64,000 nt of DNA from Cylindrodendrum hubeiense. Lineage: Eukaryota; Ascomycota; Sordariomycetes; Hypocreales; Nectriaceae. Shown here in pieces: positions 1-11,604 of this stretch. The stretch lies in contig JAANBB010000012.1 of the NCBI GenBank assembly GCA_014621425.1, forward strand, positions 62,001 to 126,000, in the 5' to 3' direction. Under the pieces are notes generated by a model. That model did not search any database, was not told where the DNA came from, and worked only from the letters and a program-made list of their open reading frames with translations. Both the position numbers and the translations under genes were made by a program. Numbering within the stretch: position 1 is the stretch's first letter; each line of letters starts with the position of its first letter.

Positions 1-1177
1 GCCCCTCAGCTGCAATCTAGAATCGTTCGGCCGATGGATCCAGGGTCGACTCACGCTCAAGGAGCTGTCACGGCAGGCATGCACCGAATGTCACTTGGGA
101 ATGAGGAGAGTGAAAGATTATTGATAGAGGCTGTTGGTTATTGGTAGGTGACACTTTCTACCAGGAAGAAGTGACAATGGCCCAACAGCCTGCTCAGTTC
201 ACAGTCTTTGGATATCCGATGATTGCATTGCCATCGACCAACGCCTGCTGAGCGCCTCTTAAGTACAGGGTCAATTAATTAAGGACACGCTTGTCGGAAG
301 TCGGCACTTGTGGCTAGGCATGATTGGTCGACTGTGTTCAGCTGAACGGCTGGTCGCGATTCAAAACAGGGCATCCATGAAGACACTTTGGATGTGGCAA
401 ATTCCTAACTGGCAGCCCCGACAGAGCTTCATCTCCCAGACACCTCTTCCCCAGCTTTGTTCGGCATATTATCCTTCAGCGCTGCACTTTTGTCATTACA
501 CACCTATAGAAAAACAGTACTGGAATTGGAATTTCTTCATGTGTTTGTTAGGCGGTGTGCTTCGTGGTTCTTCCCCGCTTGCCCCCTCACGTAGCCTGCT
601 TCATGAAACATGCGAGTGTGGCTGTGCAATTAGCTGCGAAGGGCCAAAGCTCCAGCGATCGGGCTCACACGCGCATCTGCCGACAGAGCCAGAAGATAAG
701 CACATGATGCATCCGGCCCAACTTTAAGGATGATCCGTGCATCATTTATCGGACCCGTGCAAATTGACTAGAAGCTCATTAGCTGGGTTGTAATTGTTCC
801 AGGGATGAGGGCCGTTTGTAGCAGGGGTTGCCTAGTGAAGTTAGCCCACGGCCTAACCGGGGGATGTGCTAGCCAGCTGAACGCTGTAAGCCTGGGGTCT
901 AGCCCATGATAGTCACAGCTCGTCAAGCTCGTGTATGCCGTGCTATTAGCCGGCGACTAATTAACACTAAGGGGCAAGAAAGAAAGCGGCGCAATATTAC
1001 CCCGGCAATGTTCTCCATGAGAAATATGTCGGGAAAAGCGCCGAGGCGTGAATTAGACCCAGAATTTTGAGTATTTAAAGTACCCATGATGCCGTTCCAC
1101 TTCCCCAGGAGCTAATATCTCACCCCGACGGTTTCAATTATACCTCGTTTTTAACACTCTCTCCGACACCTTACAAG
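1..1177. other. gene-free 5' stretch with promoter of the cysteine-rich protein gene
   Basis: No reading frame here resembles a protein I know; the longest (308-727) has no recognisable domain. The last 100 bases hold a TATA-like element (around 1071-1079) and a pyrimidine-rich leader before the ATG at 1178, so the right end is the promoter and 5' UTR of the next gene. Confidence 0.5.
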
Positions 1178-1468
1178 ATGCGCTTCAGCACTGTTCTCCT
1201 CCTTTTGACCCCCCTGGTGGCCGGGGCCTCGGTCAAGGAAGCGGCAAAGGGTCTGCCAGAGCTTGCCTCTGCGGGAGCGGGAGATGACTTCTATGAGCTT
1301 GGAGGTGGTTCGGGCGATTTCAACATTGCAGCTGTCCAGGTCTGCCCCGCGAAGTACCCTCGGAAATGCCCTCTCGGAAACTTCTGTTGCAAGACGAAGA
1401 AGTGCTGCAAGAAAGAGTGCTGCACGAACGATTCCAAGTACTGCATCAAGGGTCGATGCTACAAGTAA
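1178..1468 (+). CDS. small secreted cysteine-rich protein
   Basis: Single-exon protein of 96 residues. Residues 1-18 form a signal peptide (basic start, Leu-rich core, Ala-Gly-Ala cleavage region). A short Gly/Ala/acidic linker, possibly a propeptide, follows. The last 40 residues are Lys-rich with ten cysteines at 56, 64, 70, 71, 76, 77, 81, 82, 89 and 94, including three adjacent Cys-Cys pairs. This is the usual build of small secreted fungal effector-like or antimicrobial-like proteins folded by disulfides; I cannot assign a family or activity. The ATG at 1178 is the first in frame and starts the signal peptide. Product: extracellular, function unknown. Confidence 0.75.
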   Translation: MRFSTVLLLLTPLVAGASVKEAAKGLPELASAGAGDDFYELGGGSGDFNIAAVQVCPAKYPRKCPLGNFCCKTKKCCKKECCTNDSKYCIKGRCYK

Positions 1469-2961
1469 TTGCACCAGAGTGTACCAGCTTCTGGTAGAAG
1501 GTAAGCAAATTATCCCTCAAGACTGATTCAGGACGGACTAACAAGCGTGCTAGGAATCGAGTGGATGAAATGATCCGGACAGGCCATACATATTACACTC
1601 ACACGACCAGTCAGGCCACCGTTGAGCAAAATGAAATAAAATATATACCCCTAGTTTCTAAACTTATTCATGGACTTTTCTATCATCGCCAATGATCCAT
1701 TGGTCATTTGTCTGTAAAGATATTTATCTATGTTCTGTTCGAATAAACAATCACTTTACAATATCCTTTACTTATATACACCAAGACACCTACAAGTAAG
1801 TGGCTGAGGAACAGACTCCACATCTTGGTAGATTTCCACCACCGCTCGCTCTTGAAAGTATTTGCAAAAAGAGCAAAACAAAACGAAACCAAATTACATC
1901 AGCGAGGATTCCCTGGTCATCACCGCCCTGAGTCCTAATTCACCGCTTCTCATATTGACTTCGGGAAAGCGGACGGGGTCTTTCCGAGCTCCAGCGAATA
2001 ATTTGTAGCCTATTTCGCATGTAATCTGCTGTTCTGTTCTAGACGGGCGACTGTGGAGCTGTGCCTGTTTACACAGAGGTCTTAGGCACTGAAGGAGGTT
2101 CATCTAACCCCTTGGACGGCTCATGCACTGTGTCTTTCCAGGGTCATTGGCTTGGTCTTCTTCGTGAACAGCTCGGATGGACATCGGACGATGGGGTAGT
2201 GCGTCTTGGGGAGCAGAGGGCGCGGGGGTTTCGTTTCAAGTCACGCTGCCTTCGTGCGGCTACATCTCTGTTGCCAAGGGACCGTCTGCAAGGTTCATTC
2301 GGCAACTCGAGCCCGAGGCAGACCTCTCTCAGCGCTTGCAGCCGTTCCCCAAAAACGTGCAGGTCCCGGTTTTTCTTGGAGTGGCGGATCTCGGGACATG
2401 GGACATGCGAATCATTATTTCCGTGTATGCACGGGGTACTGCACACTAACACGCCAGATAGTCATCGACGTCGAACAGGCTGCGTTGGTAGGATCCTCCA
2501 CGGCCTGGCCCTCTCGCCCGTGGTGCCCGATAAGAGACCAGGCTGGTAGGGAACGCTGACATCAGTAAAACCATAGGCCAGGCCGGTTCGAAAAAAGGTC
2601 AAATGCATTTTCATGCAGGACGGTATTTTGGCACCCAAGATGATTCTACAGGTTCTGCAGAGCTAAGGCCTACCATGTTTACGGAGTAACAAGAGAAGGT
2701 TACCGATAGTGTCACGGCTCAGATCATCGCACAGTGTGGTTTGCAGCATACAGATTCGTCACTCACTGCTCGTAGTCTGGATCTCGACTAAGGCTAGTGC
2801 AGTAAAATTACCCATGAGGCGTCATTAACGAGTCAATGCCTTTAAATGCTCAGCCGCTTAAATATTAAAATCCGGCGCACTCTATATTCCCCCCATCCCG
2901 CCAGACCTCTTACTTAGCACTTAATGAAAGAAAATAAGGAGAAAGAAGGTGCAATCACACC
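1469..2961. other. intergenic stretch, nothing recognised
   Basis: Contains the 3' region of the cysteine-rich gene and AT-rich sequence around 1630-1780. Several overlapping short reading frames lie at 1894-2560 on both strands, but none shows a domain, signal peptide or plausible exon chain. The right end is the 3' flank of the minus-strand NLR gene. Confidence 0.4.
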
Positions 2962-5900
2962 CTAGTTTATCGAAACTACACTACTAGCGTCATGCCTACT
3001 TGCAAAAACCTCTATTGGTGGAATGCCCAGCGGTCTTGCTTTCTCAACTGTTTTCCAGAACTCTTCCTCATTCTCAATTTGAGCGTTTCTGACCCCATCT
3101 GATATGTTTACCCAGGACATCTGATTCTCGACTTGCCAACTCCATTGTTTCTCAAAGCTTCGCCGCAACAAAAGTTTATACAGCGATCCCACAAATGGAC
3201 CGTTGAGGGTTGAAGAGTAGAATGATTGCAGTACAATCACCTCAGCGGCCGCTCTGACCATCCATTGCTCGTCCTCCAGTTGTGCTGCTATATCGGTGAT
3301 AATTATCTCAGGTAGGTTCGACTGTCTACCCAAAGCTTCTGCGGCGCTGCTCCTGACAATCCAGTCCTCATCTTCCAGCCGTGCTGCTAAAGAAGTGATC
3401 ATCATATCGGATAGGTTTGACTGCCTACCTAAAGCTTCTGCGGCGCTGCTCCTGACACTATCGTTCTCGTCTTCTAGCCGTGCTGCTATACTAATAATGA
3501 TCGTCTCTAATAGGTTTGACTGTCTACCCAAAGTTTCTATAGCACTCCTCCTGACATTCGTACCCTCGTCTTCTAGCCGTGCTACTATAGTAGTGATAAT
3601 TATCTCGGATAGGTTCGACTGCCTACCTAAGGCTTCTGCGGCACTGCTCCTGACGGTGCAGACTTCGTCTTCTAGTCGTGCTGCTAAAGTAGTGATGGTC
3701 ATCTCGGATAGGTTTGACTGCCTACCCAAAGCTTTTGCGGCGCTGCTCCTGACAAACCAGTGCTCATCTTCCAGCCGTACTGCTAAAGAAGTGATCATCA
3801 TATCGGATAGGTTTGACTGCCTGCCTAAAGCTTCTGCGGCGCTGCTCCTGACAATCCAGCTTTCATCTTCCAGCAGTGCTGCTATAGCAGTGATAACTAG
3901 CTCGGGCAGGTTTAACTGCCTACCTAAAGCTTCTGCGGCGCTCCTCCTGACGTGCTTGTCCTCGTCCTCCAGTCGTACTGCTATAGTAGTGATAATCATC
4001 TCAGGCAGGTTCGAATGCCCACGTAAAGCTTCTGTGGCGCTTTTCCTGATGTCCTTGTCCTCGTGCTCCAGCCTTGCCATCAGGGCTGTGAGGATCACCC
4101 CGGGTAGGTTCGATTGCATACGCAACGCCCATACGGCGGCCTTTCTGACATTACTATCCTCGCTCTTCAGCTGTGAAACCAGGGCTATGAGGATCCCCTC
4201 ATGTAGGTTCCGTCGGCCTTGCAACGCCTCCGCCGCGGTCATTCTGATATTGCTATCCTTGTCATATAGCTGTGCCACCACAGCCGTGACAATCGCCCTA
4301 GGTATATTCGATTGGCCAAATAACGCTTTAATGGCGGCCGCTCGGATGTCACTATCCTCGTCCTTTAGCCGTGCCACCAGGGCTGTGAGGATCGCCTCGG
4401 GCAGGTTCGATTGGACAAACAACGCCCCTGCGGCGGTCTTTCTGACATTGCTATCCTCGTCCTCTAGTTGTGCTCCCACAGCCGTGATAATCGCCTCGGG
4501 TAGGTTCGATTGGCTAAACAACACTTGGATAGCGGCCGCTCGAATTTCACTGTCCTTGTCCTCAAGCCAGGAAGCTGCTATTTCAATGATGGGGGATGGG
4601 ATTGTTGGTCGTCTCATTAGCGACTTCAGAATTATGACCTTCACGTGAACGGAGCCACCTTGCAAAGTGTTGTGCAGCGCTTGCTCTGGAAACTCCACTT
4701 CACTTGCTAGGTGTGCACTCCTTCCGAAGTCACACTCGAACAAAAGCCAGCGCGACAGTTTCTCTTCCAGCTTCCCTCTGAGCGGCATCTTCATCGAGAC
4801 TTCACTCAGGCAATGCATGACCAGCCGTTGGTGCGTAGGCCCCAGGAGGTCGAGCGGCTCCTCTTCGATCACATCAAACAATCTTTCTGCCATCTTCTCA
4901 GCATCGAGCAAGCCGGCGACGAAGCGCCACAGGATGTCGTAACGTGCCGTATATTTGTGTTGAAGAAGAAACCTATGAGGATTGGTGTCGATCCTCCTGG
5001 TCCCTTTATTGAAGTCTAGATATTCAAGCTTCTTGCCCTTCTTCCACTGTCGTACAAAATACCGAGCCGCAAAGTACTCTTGAAAGGTCAGGTGTAAGAA
5101 GTGATAGCTTTGGCTCCGCTTGTTTGTCGAGGGGTTTGACGTGCGTAGGAAAGAAAGACTTTGGAGCCTCTGGTCGAGTCGGAAATTCTTCTCGCAAGGT
5201 TTAAAGTGCTTTGATATGGCGTCTCGATGCGCTGGCTGAAAGTCGATCACATTGCTGCATAGCCCACTAAAGGCGAGGTGTTCAAGAAGCTTCTCTTCAG
5301 CCTCAATATAGCCCTCAATCTCTGATGGTTGAGATCCCCAGACAGGTTTGCCGAGGTTCTGGGCATCCTTCTTTCACAAGCGTTGCGTAATGGCGCTGTA
5401 AACGGCGGTCATGGTGTCTGGTATATTGTCGCCACTGAAGCCTTCCTCCGGTGTGCAGTCTTCGCCCCAAGTGAAGCAGAGCGCATCCAACTGGATCGGG
5501 ATTCGGACGAGGTCCTGGATGAGCCAATGATGTTGAAGGAAGGCCTGAATCTTGCTGGTCTTTTGTGGATCGGGAAAGGTCTTTTGGAGATACTCATTTA
5601 CTTGATCTGGGTAGAATCCGATTGTTTCGAATTCGAGATCGGAATTGATGAGCGAAAGGCTTGTATGGGGACGAGACGTGAAGATGATGTTAGGCCGATC
5701 TAACAAAAATTGGAGAAACACAAACATGTCGTGGCCATTTTGCAAGCCCTCTGAGACTTCATCCAGACCATCGAGGACAAACAGCGTTCTGCAGTACTCG
5801 TTGGCGTCTAATGTATCCCACAGCTCCTTGGCGAACTCCTTACCTTTCGGAATTTGAGAGAAGTACTCCTGGAGAAACAGACCTTGGAGATTATATCCCT

Positions 5901-7450
5901 CCTTAGGCTCTGGTTTAAGGTTTCGTAAAGGTATCCATAGTATGCGGTCGAATAAGTCCTCCCATACGTGATGATGGATGAAGTCATGGACAATCCTTTT
6001 ACACAAGGTTGTCTTCCCCACTCCAGCGCGCCCTCGAATGAGGATTCGTCTGGGTTTCGTCGTGCCGTCGCGCCCTTGGCGTAGATTGAAAATCGTCGGC
6101 AACTCGACCTGGAACTTCTTGTCTGGTGTGTGCACCTTGAGTCGAGCGGAGAGTGAAAACGGAGAGGATCTTTTCTCCGAGCGGTCCTCACCCTTTTCGG
6201 ACTGCTCCACGATGGCGAGATTGATGTAGCACTGATCCATTGACAACAAGTCGCCTGAGAGCCGTTCAATCTTGAGTCTCTCCGCATCATAGTGTTTGTT
6301 GTGTATGAAGACGTCGGCTTGCTCAAGTAGAGTCTCCTTGCGAATCTTTCCGAGAATCTCATGGATCTTTCCAGCAACCCTTCTGTAGTCCGTACATTCA
6401 GGATCGCGGAATTTGTTCATCAGGGCGTGAGGCCGATCGAGCGGTAGCGGTTCCAGGACCATCTGCAGAGCTGCAGAGGGTTTATCAACCAGCTGACGGG
6501 CATTAGTCATGGCATGAGTCGTATTTCACAATGCTTACTAGTTTTTCCTGGCGAAACCAGACTGGTAGCCAGGGAAACACTTTGCGCGGCAGACTCGACT
6601 TTCCCTTCTCGTAGAAGTTGAGCACCTCACAGGGATGCTCTGTGTTCTGACAAAGTTGAGTGAACTTGCGGACAAGTGCGTCGACATCAAAAGTCGGTCC
6701 CTTGACGCTATCGAGCAACCTGTTTACTTCTCGGCCTTGGATAGAAGCCCAGGCCTTCAGCCCCGGCTCTGCCCAGGCTGCTACGTCTTGGAATGAAGTC
6801 CCTCCGAACGGTGTAGCAAGGAAGATAATGCCACGTGTGGCTCTTCTGAGAGGGTAATAATTGCTACTTTTGCTATCAGCGTTCACAAGAGCTTGCATCA
6901 AAATGATGCCACCGAGACACGACGCGATGAAGAAAATCGGTCGGTCTTTCCTCGCGTCGCTCGTTGTCAAAGGCCGACCTTGGATATCATTGAGCAGAAA
7001 TTGAGCATACTCTTCAATTCTCTTCTGGACCAGGTCTGAGGGTTGAAGCAGGTCGGCAGGCCAGTCGCATGTGAAGATGCGGACCCGTTCTAGTGCCTTT
7101 GGGAGCATGTCTGGATGCTGCAGCCAGTTGACCCATTTGGCTTTGTTCCTAGGGTCTCTGGGGTCTTTCCATGTCCATGTGTCCGGCGATCTCGTGTCGA
7201 GGCCGTGGATGGCAATGATGTCGATGTCGGTGTCTGTCTCGGTCCTATCGGGGTTGACCTGCGAGAGACGAACGCGTTGCGTGTATTGTGTCGTACCTTT
7301 TGAAATGTGCTCCACCGGAGCCGATGACGCGGGTTGGGAGAGGGCGAAGGTGAGACGGAGCCAAAGACAAGCGACAATAGCACCAGCCAGGAGACAGATA
7401 GCGGTTGTCAGTCCGGACAAGGACACGCCCTGGTTGAGGATGGCAGACAT
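2962..7450 (-). CDS. NLR: membrane anchor, SesB-like hydrolase, NACHT, HEAT repeats; interrupted by one in-frame stop
   Basis: Fungal NLR of the heterokaryon-incompatibility/innate-immunity type. Exon 1 is 7450-6539; a 46-nt intron (6538-6493, GTAAGC...CAG, phase 0) removes an apparent stop; the frame then runs from 6492 to 2962. Residues about 13-35 are hydrophobic (membrane anchor or signal). Residues about 75-290 are a SesB/DUF676-like alpha/beta-hydrolase with His82 and an ASCLGG nucleophile elbow that has Cys178 where lipases have Ser. The NACHT P-loop is at about 458-466 (GRAGVGKTT) and Walker B at about 541-549 (LFVLDGLDE). The C-terminal half holds 14 HEAT-like units of 33 residues. 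One TGA at 5376-5374, where relatives as I recall them have Trp, splits an otherwise open frame of about 1480 codons. As read, the product would be a 676-residue SesB-NACHT protein without the sensor repeats. It may be a fresh pseudogene, a polymorphic null or a truncated receptor. Confidence 0.8.
3235..4620 (-). repeat. 14 tandem 99-bp units encoding 33-residue HEAT-like repeats
   Basis: In-frame tandem array inside the NLR. Each unit has a Leu-Glu-Asp-Glu turn followed by Val-Arg, then an Ala-rich helix ending in Ala-Leu-Gly-Arg-Gln-Ser-Asn-Leu. Units 7-13 (about 3265-4000) are nearly identical, while the units nearer the NACHT domain are diverged. The three residues just before Val/Ile-Arg differ in almost every unit. 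Confidence 0.9.
5374..5376 (-). other. premature in-frame TGA in the NLR gene
   Basis: The frame reads Leu-stop-Lys-Lys-Asp here and stays open for 372 codons upstream (to the intron) and 803 codons downstream. Trp is the expected residue (TGG to TGA). A GTGAAA...CATCAG intron over this site was tested: it would shift the frame into an immediate stop and delete well-conserved sequence. Confidence 0.8.
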
Positions 7451-8735
7451 GATAACTCAGCTACCGACAGAGCCAGCTTTCGCGACCGAACCCGGCAATC
7501 GTACACGCAGTTGATGTTGTGTTTCGGCCGACGTAAGCGAGAACGCGAAGTGTGCTCAGTACCTCTTCATATGTGATGGTAGATGGTGATGTGCCAGAGG
7601 AGTGTTTGGCATCGATCACTGTCGTGGACTGGTGAAGTGGTAAAGCGCACCATGTCTTGAATGGAGATATCCGACCATTTCTCTGAGATTCGCGCTCAGC
7701 GGGGTTGGGAAGTAGCCCTGTCGGCGCCACGGCGTGTCTACGTCCAATCATCCCGATCCGCGCGACTGAGCAGTGACGAGGCAGTGACAAGGCGCAGTCG
7801 CAGCCTGGTTCGCGCACCGCAGGCCAGCAAGCAGAGACTCCAGACTGTAGCGTCAAGTTGCGCTAAGAACGAGGACGGCAGGTCTCTGGGAGCCCCCAAT
7901 TGCGTCAGGCAGACGGGAGAGGCACGCCAAGATAGCCGAGTCAAGTCTCCCACGGTGATGATCACTCACAGTTTTGACTAACAGCAGTCCTCCACTTCGG
8001 CTCCGGCTCCGGATGACTTTGGCTGAACATCAACCCGTCCCGGCCGGGCAACTAGCTCCCGTCTCCCCGCTCATCCCATATGGCTCCGCAGACGCCCGCT
8101 ATGGCCGGTCTGCTGGTAACTCCATATCGCAGTGTCAAACCTTGTAATAAACTGGCTCACAGTTCACAATGACTATTAAATGCCATGCATTGGGATGACC
8201 ATTTCAGCTTGTCACTGCATGGTATAGCCACGTTTTCTTCGCCCAGCCTCTTTATCGCTTCCGCTCCGCCCCTTTCACACCGCTTCCAAATTTTCCACCT
8301 TGTTAACAGCCTCGCATTCACCAGACGGCTCAGCGCCTGCCCCCGGAATAGTCTTCTGCTCTCATCTAACTCCAGAACGCCACATCGACGTTAAATCGGT
8401 CTAGAACAACTACAAAATTGGGTGATTCGAGGCTAGCGATGGCCTTGGCACAGTTTTGATCCGCAAACAGGTGCACGCACAAGTTATGGGCGTTTCCCCG
8501 CAGGTATGAGGGCGTCCAACTTCCCACACCGTGTTGGCACAAAATTCCGATTGATAATGCGAGTGAAAACTTCCTTCCTGTTCATTAGCATTGACAAAGT
8601 ACGTTCAATATGCGGGCAGCCTTTCCAAGTGCTTGTTCTTACGCACGTTGAAAATATTTAATTTTGTTGCATGGCAAGCATCCTATACCCTACCTAATGG
8701 ATTTGTCTCTAATCCGATGCGCTAACCGTCTTTGT
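7451..8735. other. intergenic stretch: NLR promoter side and 3' flank of the ParB-like gene
   Basis: About 1.3 kb without a recognisable gene. It holds the upstream region of the NLR (minus strand) and the 3' flank of the ParB-like gene. Short open frames at 7461-7981 on both strands show no domains. Confidence 0.4.
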
Positions 8736-11097
8736 CTAATCCTCATTCATGGAGAATAAAGATCTGAAAGACGGCCAAGAAACTTGTTGTGATGATTTCG
8801 AGTTCCGCGGACCTTTCAACTGCTTACTGCTTGAGGGCGTAGTGGACGGAGCCAACCTCGCTGCTGGTTGGTCAACGGAGTTTTCGACTTGATTATTGCT
8901 GATTGGATTCGAGGTTTCAGTTAAATGTAGACCCAGGGGTAGCCAGAAATTTTCTGGAACTTCTTTGCGTTCTGTAGGGATCGGTGACGCCAGGAGTGAT
9001 GAACCCGTCGCGCCAGAGCTACTCTTGTCCACCGGTGCCCCCATTGACTCCAGTAATGATGCATATCGGTCTCGAGCCATCTCGATAGTCCGCAGCATGT
9101 TTTCAGACTCTGGATTAGGCCCGGAGCTATTGATTTCTTCGGAGCATCGCTGCAGAGCCCATTGGACTACAGCTCTATCAATAGAGGCACCTAAGTCGCC
9201 TAATGCCTGTTGGCTACTCATTGCCGGGTTCTCCATGACTTCTGGGATATTTTTGACTAGCCCACAGATTTTCTGCGTGATGCTGGATAACTGCTTTTGA
9301 CTTTCGATTTTATTGCTCGCCTTTTTGATCATAGGAAATGTCAACGAAGACCCAAAGTCGGATCCAAAGGCGCATTCGACCTTGTCCAACAACGTCTTCC
9401 ACGGCTGCTCACGGAAACGCTCACCGTATGCGTTTTTATCGTCGGCCGGCATAGCATCCAAAGAGAGCTTGAGTTCTGGGGTTTTGAACGAAACCATTTC
9501 GGCCTTGACCGTGTCAAGAACTACTTTCTCAAGATGAATCGAGCTTTTCTCCACTTCAGCTGCATGAGAATCATTTGCCGCTGTCCCATGGGATGTCTCC
9601 CACCCATTATCGTAAATGCGCCTTTGAAGAGTGCTTGGTTTGGCTTGTAGAGCCGGTTTGAGGTCCTCTCGGAGGAGCGGCTTGTTGTTTTCCCGCCTAT
9701 CCATAATCACGGCTGGACTGGGATTAAGCCAAGCAATGACGTGAGTCATCACTTGCGCCATGATCCTCCCTTCTTCTTTCGTTGTACTGAGAAGCTTTTG
9801 AACATCTGGAAACAACGTGCCGCGATGCTGAGAAATGTAGTGATATAGAGCGCGATAGGCGCTGTCGCTCATTTCTTTGAGAAAGCCTCTGTTACGTCGC
9901 AAAGATGCGTGACTCGTTCTTTGGGCTGAAGTATCAAGCTCATTTAGTTGCCCGGGATAAAAGAGATTATTGACATCCATGACTGAGTATCCGATAGGCA
10001 ATGTGGCGACCATTTTGGCCCAGTCTGTAGCGTATATATTGCTGGCAGAATCTCCAGGGAGGTTTCTGAGTGTATTCAGGACCTGCTCAAATGTTGAAAA
10101 CCAGTACTAGACGCATATGTATCAGTATTTTCATATTTCTTGCTCAGTAAGAAGAGTCAAGCTCACGGTGTCAATTCGACAACTGGCCATCCAATCGAAG
10201 GTAGAAATGTTAAACGTAGCTCTTCCAATCTCTGCTTCACACCAACGAGTAATCATAGATTTCCAACGGGTATTCTTCCACAGCGTCACAAGTCGGCTTA
10301 TGGGGAACCTGTCATTGCTGTTAAGCCGCAAGATGTCCAGCACATGCTTCTCTACAATTGCCTTTCTGCCTTGAAACAAAGTTTCGTTCTGGCTAGCAGC
10401 CAAAACCAGCTGCATCCATATCTGGCCGTGGCTATCGGGCAGCAATGGATTTTGACGGTTAACACGCAGTTTAATATCCAGGTCAAGCGGGAGACTATCT
10501 GAATATTGTTAGTTGTTCCTTTTAACTACGATCGTCCAACCCTTTCTCGGTTGACTAACCTTGGTCATAAAAATTGCAAGTCCACCATAGTTCATCGTCG
10601 CCTGCTCCGGTCTGCTTTACATACTGATGTAGCGCCTCAATCCGATGCTGACCCGCCATCACCTCCACCTTTTCGCCACAATTGACATTCGACCAAGCGT
10701 GAAATGACAAGACTTGGGTTGACTGTGGGTCGCGTTCTGTTCCTTCAAGATGGCTCATAATGCGTGCGACTGCTTCAGCGCTGCATTGAACGAGCAGGTA
10801 ATTCTCTTCTGCATTTCGCTCTAAGCTATCATGTTTGAAGATGCGGCAAAGTTTGGCCACGTGCTGACGATTCACATGCCTGTTCGTCCCCCTTTTCCAG
10901 GTACAAGTGAGAGCATCGAGGGGTATCTTGGCTGTGGCGAGTCGATAGCTTTCGGCCTGCTGTCGAGGAGAAGCAGCATCATGAAGCTCTGATTCAACAG
11001 ATTGCAGCGCTTGGTGGCGTTGCCGCTTTGATACCGTACTGGAATCTATAGGTTGATCGCCATGGGGTTTGCGCTTCATCCTGAACGACGATAACAT
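8736..11097 (-). CDS. ParB/DGQHR-like domain protein of unknown function
   Basis: Three exons, 11097-10560, 10498-10167 and 10106-8736, joined by introns 10559-10499 (GTTAGT...CAG) and 10166-10107 (GTGAGC...TAG), give 746 residues. The N-terminal third begins with a basic, possibly nuclear-targeting tail. It has the layout of a ParB/sulfiredoxin-like fold: a segment resembling 'NRHVxxLxxIF', then an AGQHRIEAL motif, then a Trp-Trp-Thr-Cys-Asn-Phe-Tyr strand. Exon 2 carries 'LRVNRQNPLLPDSHGQIW', a motif I associate with an uncharacterised fungal family. The C-terminal 300 residues look helical and then Ser/Pro-rich. GQHR motifs occur in ParB-like and DndB/DGQHR proteins that act on DNA; some Starship-associated DUF3723 proteins look similar. 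The assignment is by motif only. A second Met at 11079 could be the start. It lies upstream of, and on the same strand as, the NLR. Confidence 0.65.
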
Positions 11098-11604
11098 ATG
11101 GACACTGGTTCAAGGAGTAAGCAATGAAGTGAGTGAATCTCCCCTGCACAACGTGATGCGGGAACGGTTTAACATGTGCTCACGTAAGCATATGATCCGT
11201 CGGCGTTTTCAAAGGCCGTTCCCACCTTCAACCCCAGGGCTAGAGGTGGGGCTTCAAGCTAAATAAGTCAGTTTATTGGAGACGTTCAATGATCATTGTC
11301 CGCGATGAAATTCTATTATGGCATACTGTATTTGTTTTGATACGAGTGAGCGGGATGATGTAAAACGCAGGGAATCCGTAGTTGCAGATAGCTTGCCCGA
11401 TAAATCGATCTCATTACGACACAGCCAGGCGTGACAAACTCCCCGCCTGTTAGCCCGGGGATGTTAATGCTGAAAACATATTTAATGCGCTTAGTCGGCC
11501 GTTCAATATCTTTGGGCGGAAGCCTCCATATCCAAACTTCGTCTTTTTGGACTGGATATATCTCACGCCCGTCGAAGGCCTCAAAGTGAACACGCAAACT
11601 TGAC
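11098..11604. other. divergent promoter region
   Basis: About 500 bases between the start of the ParB-like gene (minus) and the start of the NmrA-like gene (plus); a shared regulatory region is likely. No other gene was recognised; the open frame at 11316-11624 (minus) has no domain. Confidence 0.4.

Noticed and set aside
3235..4620. CRISPR-like direct repeats
   Set aside because: Units are contiguous 99-bp coding repeats without spacers, in a eukaryotic gene.
3296..4648. 450-codon plus-strand open frame
   Set aside because: It is the antisense shadow of the 99-bp NLR repeats; its periodic Ser/Leu-rich sequence follows from the repeat on the other strand.
5320..5375. A 56-nt intron (GTGAAA...CATCAG) that would remove the NLR stop
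   Set aside because: It would shift the frame into a TGA three codons later, lacks a branch site and deletes residues conserved in relatives.
2962..11097. Starship giant mobile element carrying NLR and DUF3723-like cargo
   Set aside because: No DUF3435 captain, no other diagnostic cargo and no visible element borders in the window.
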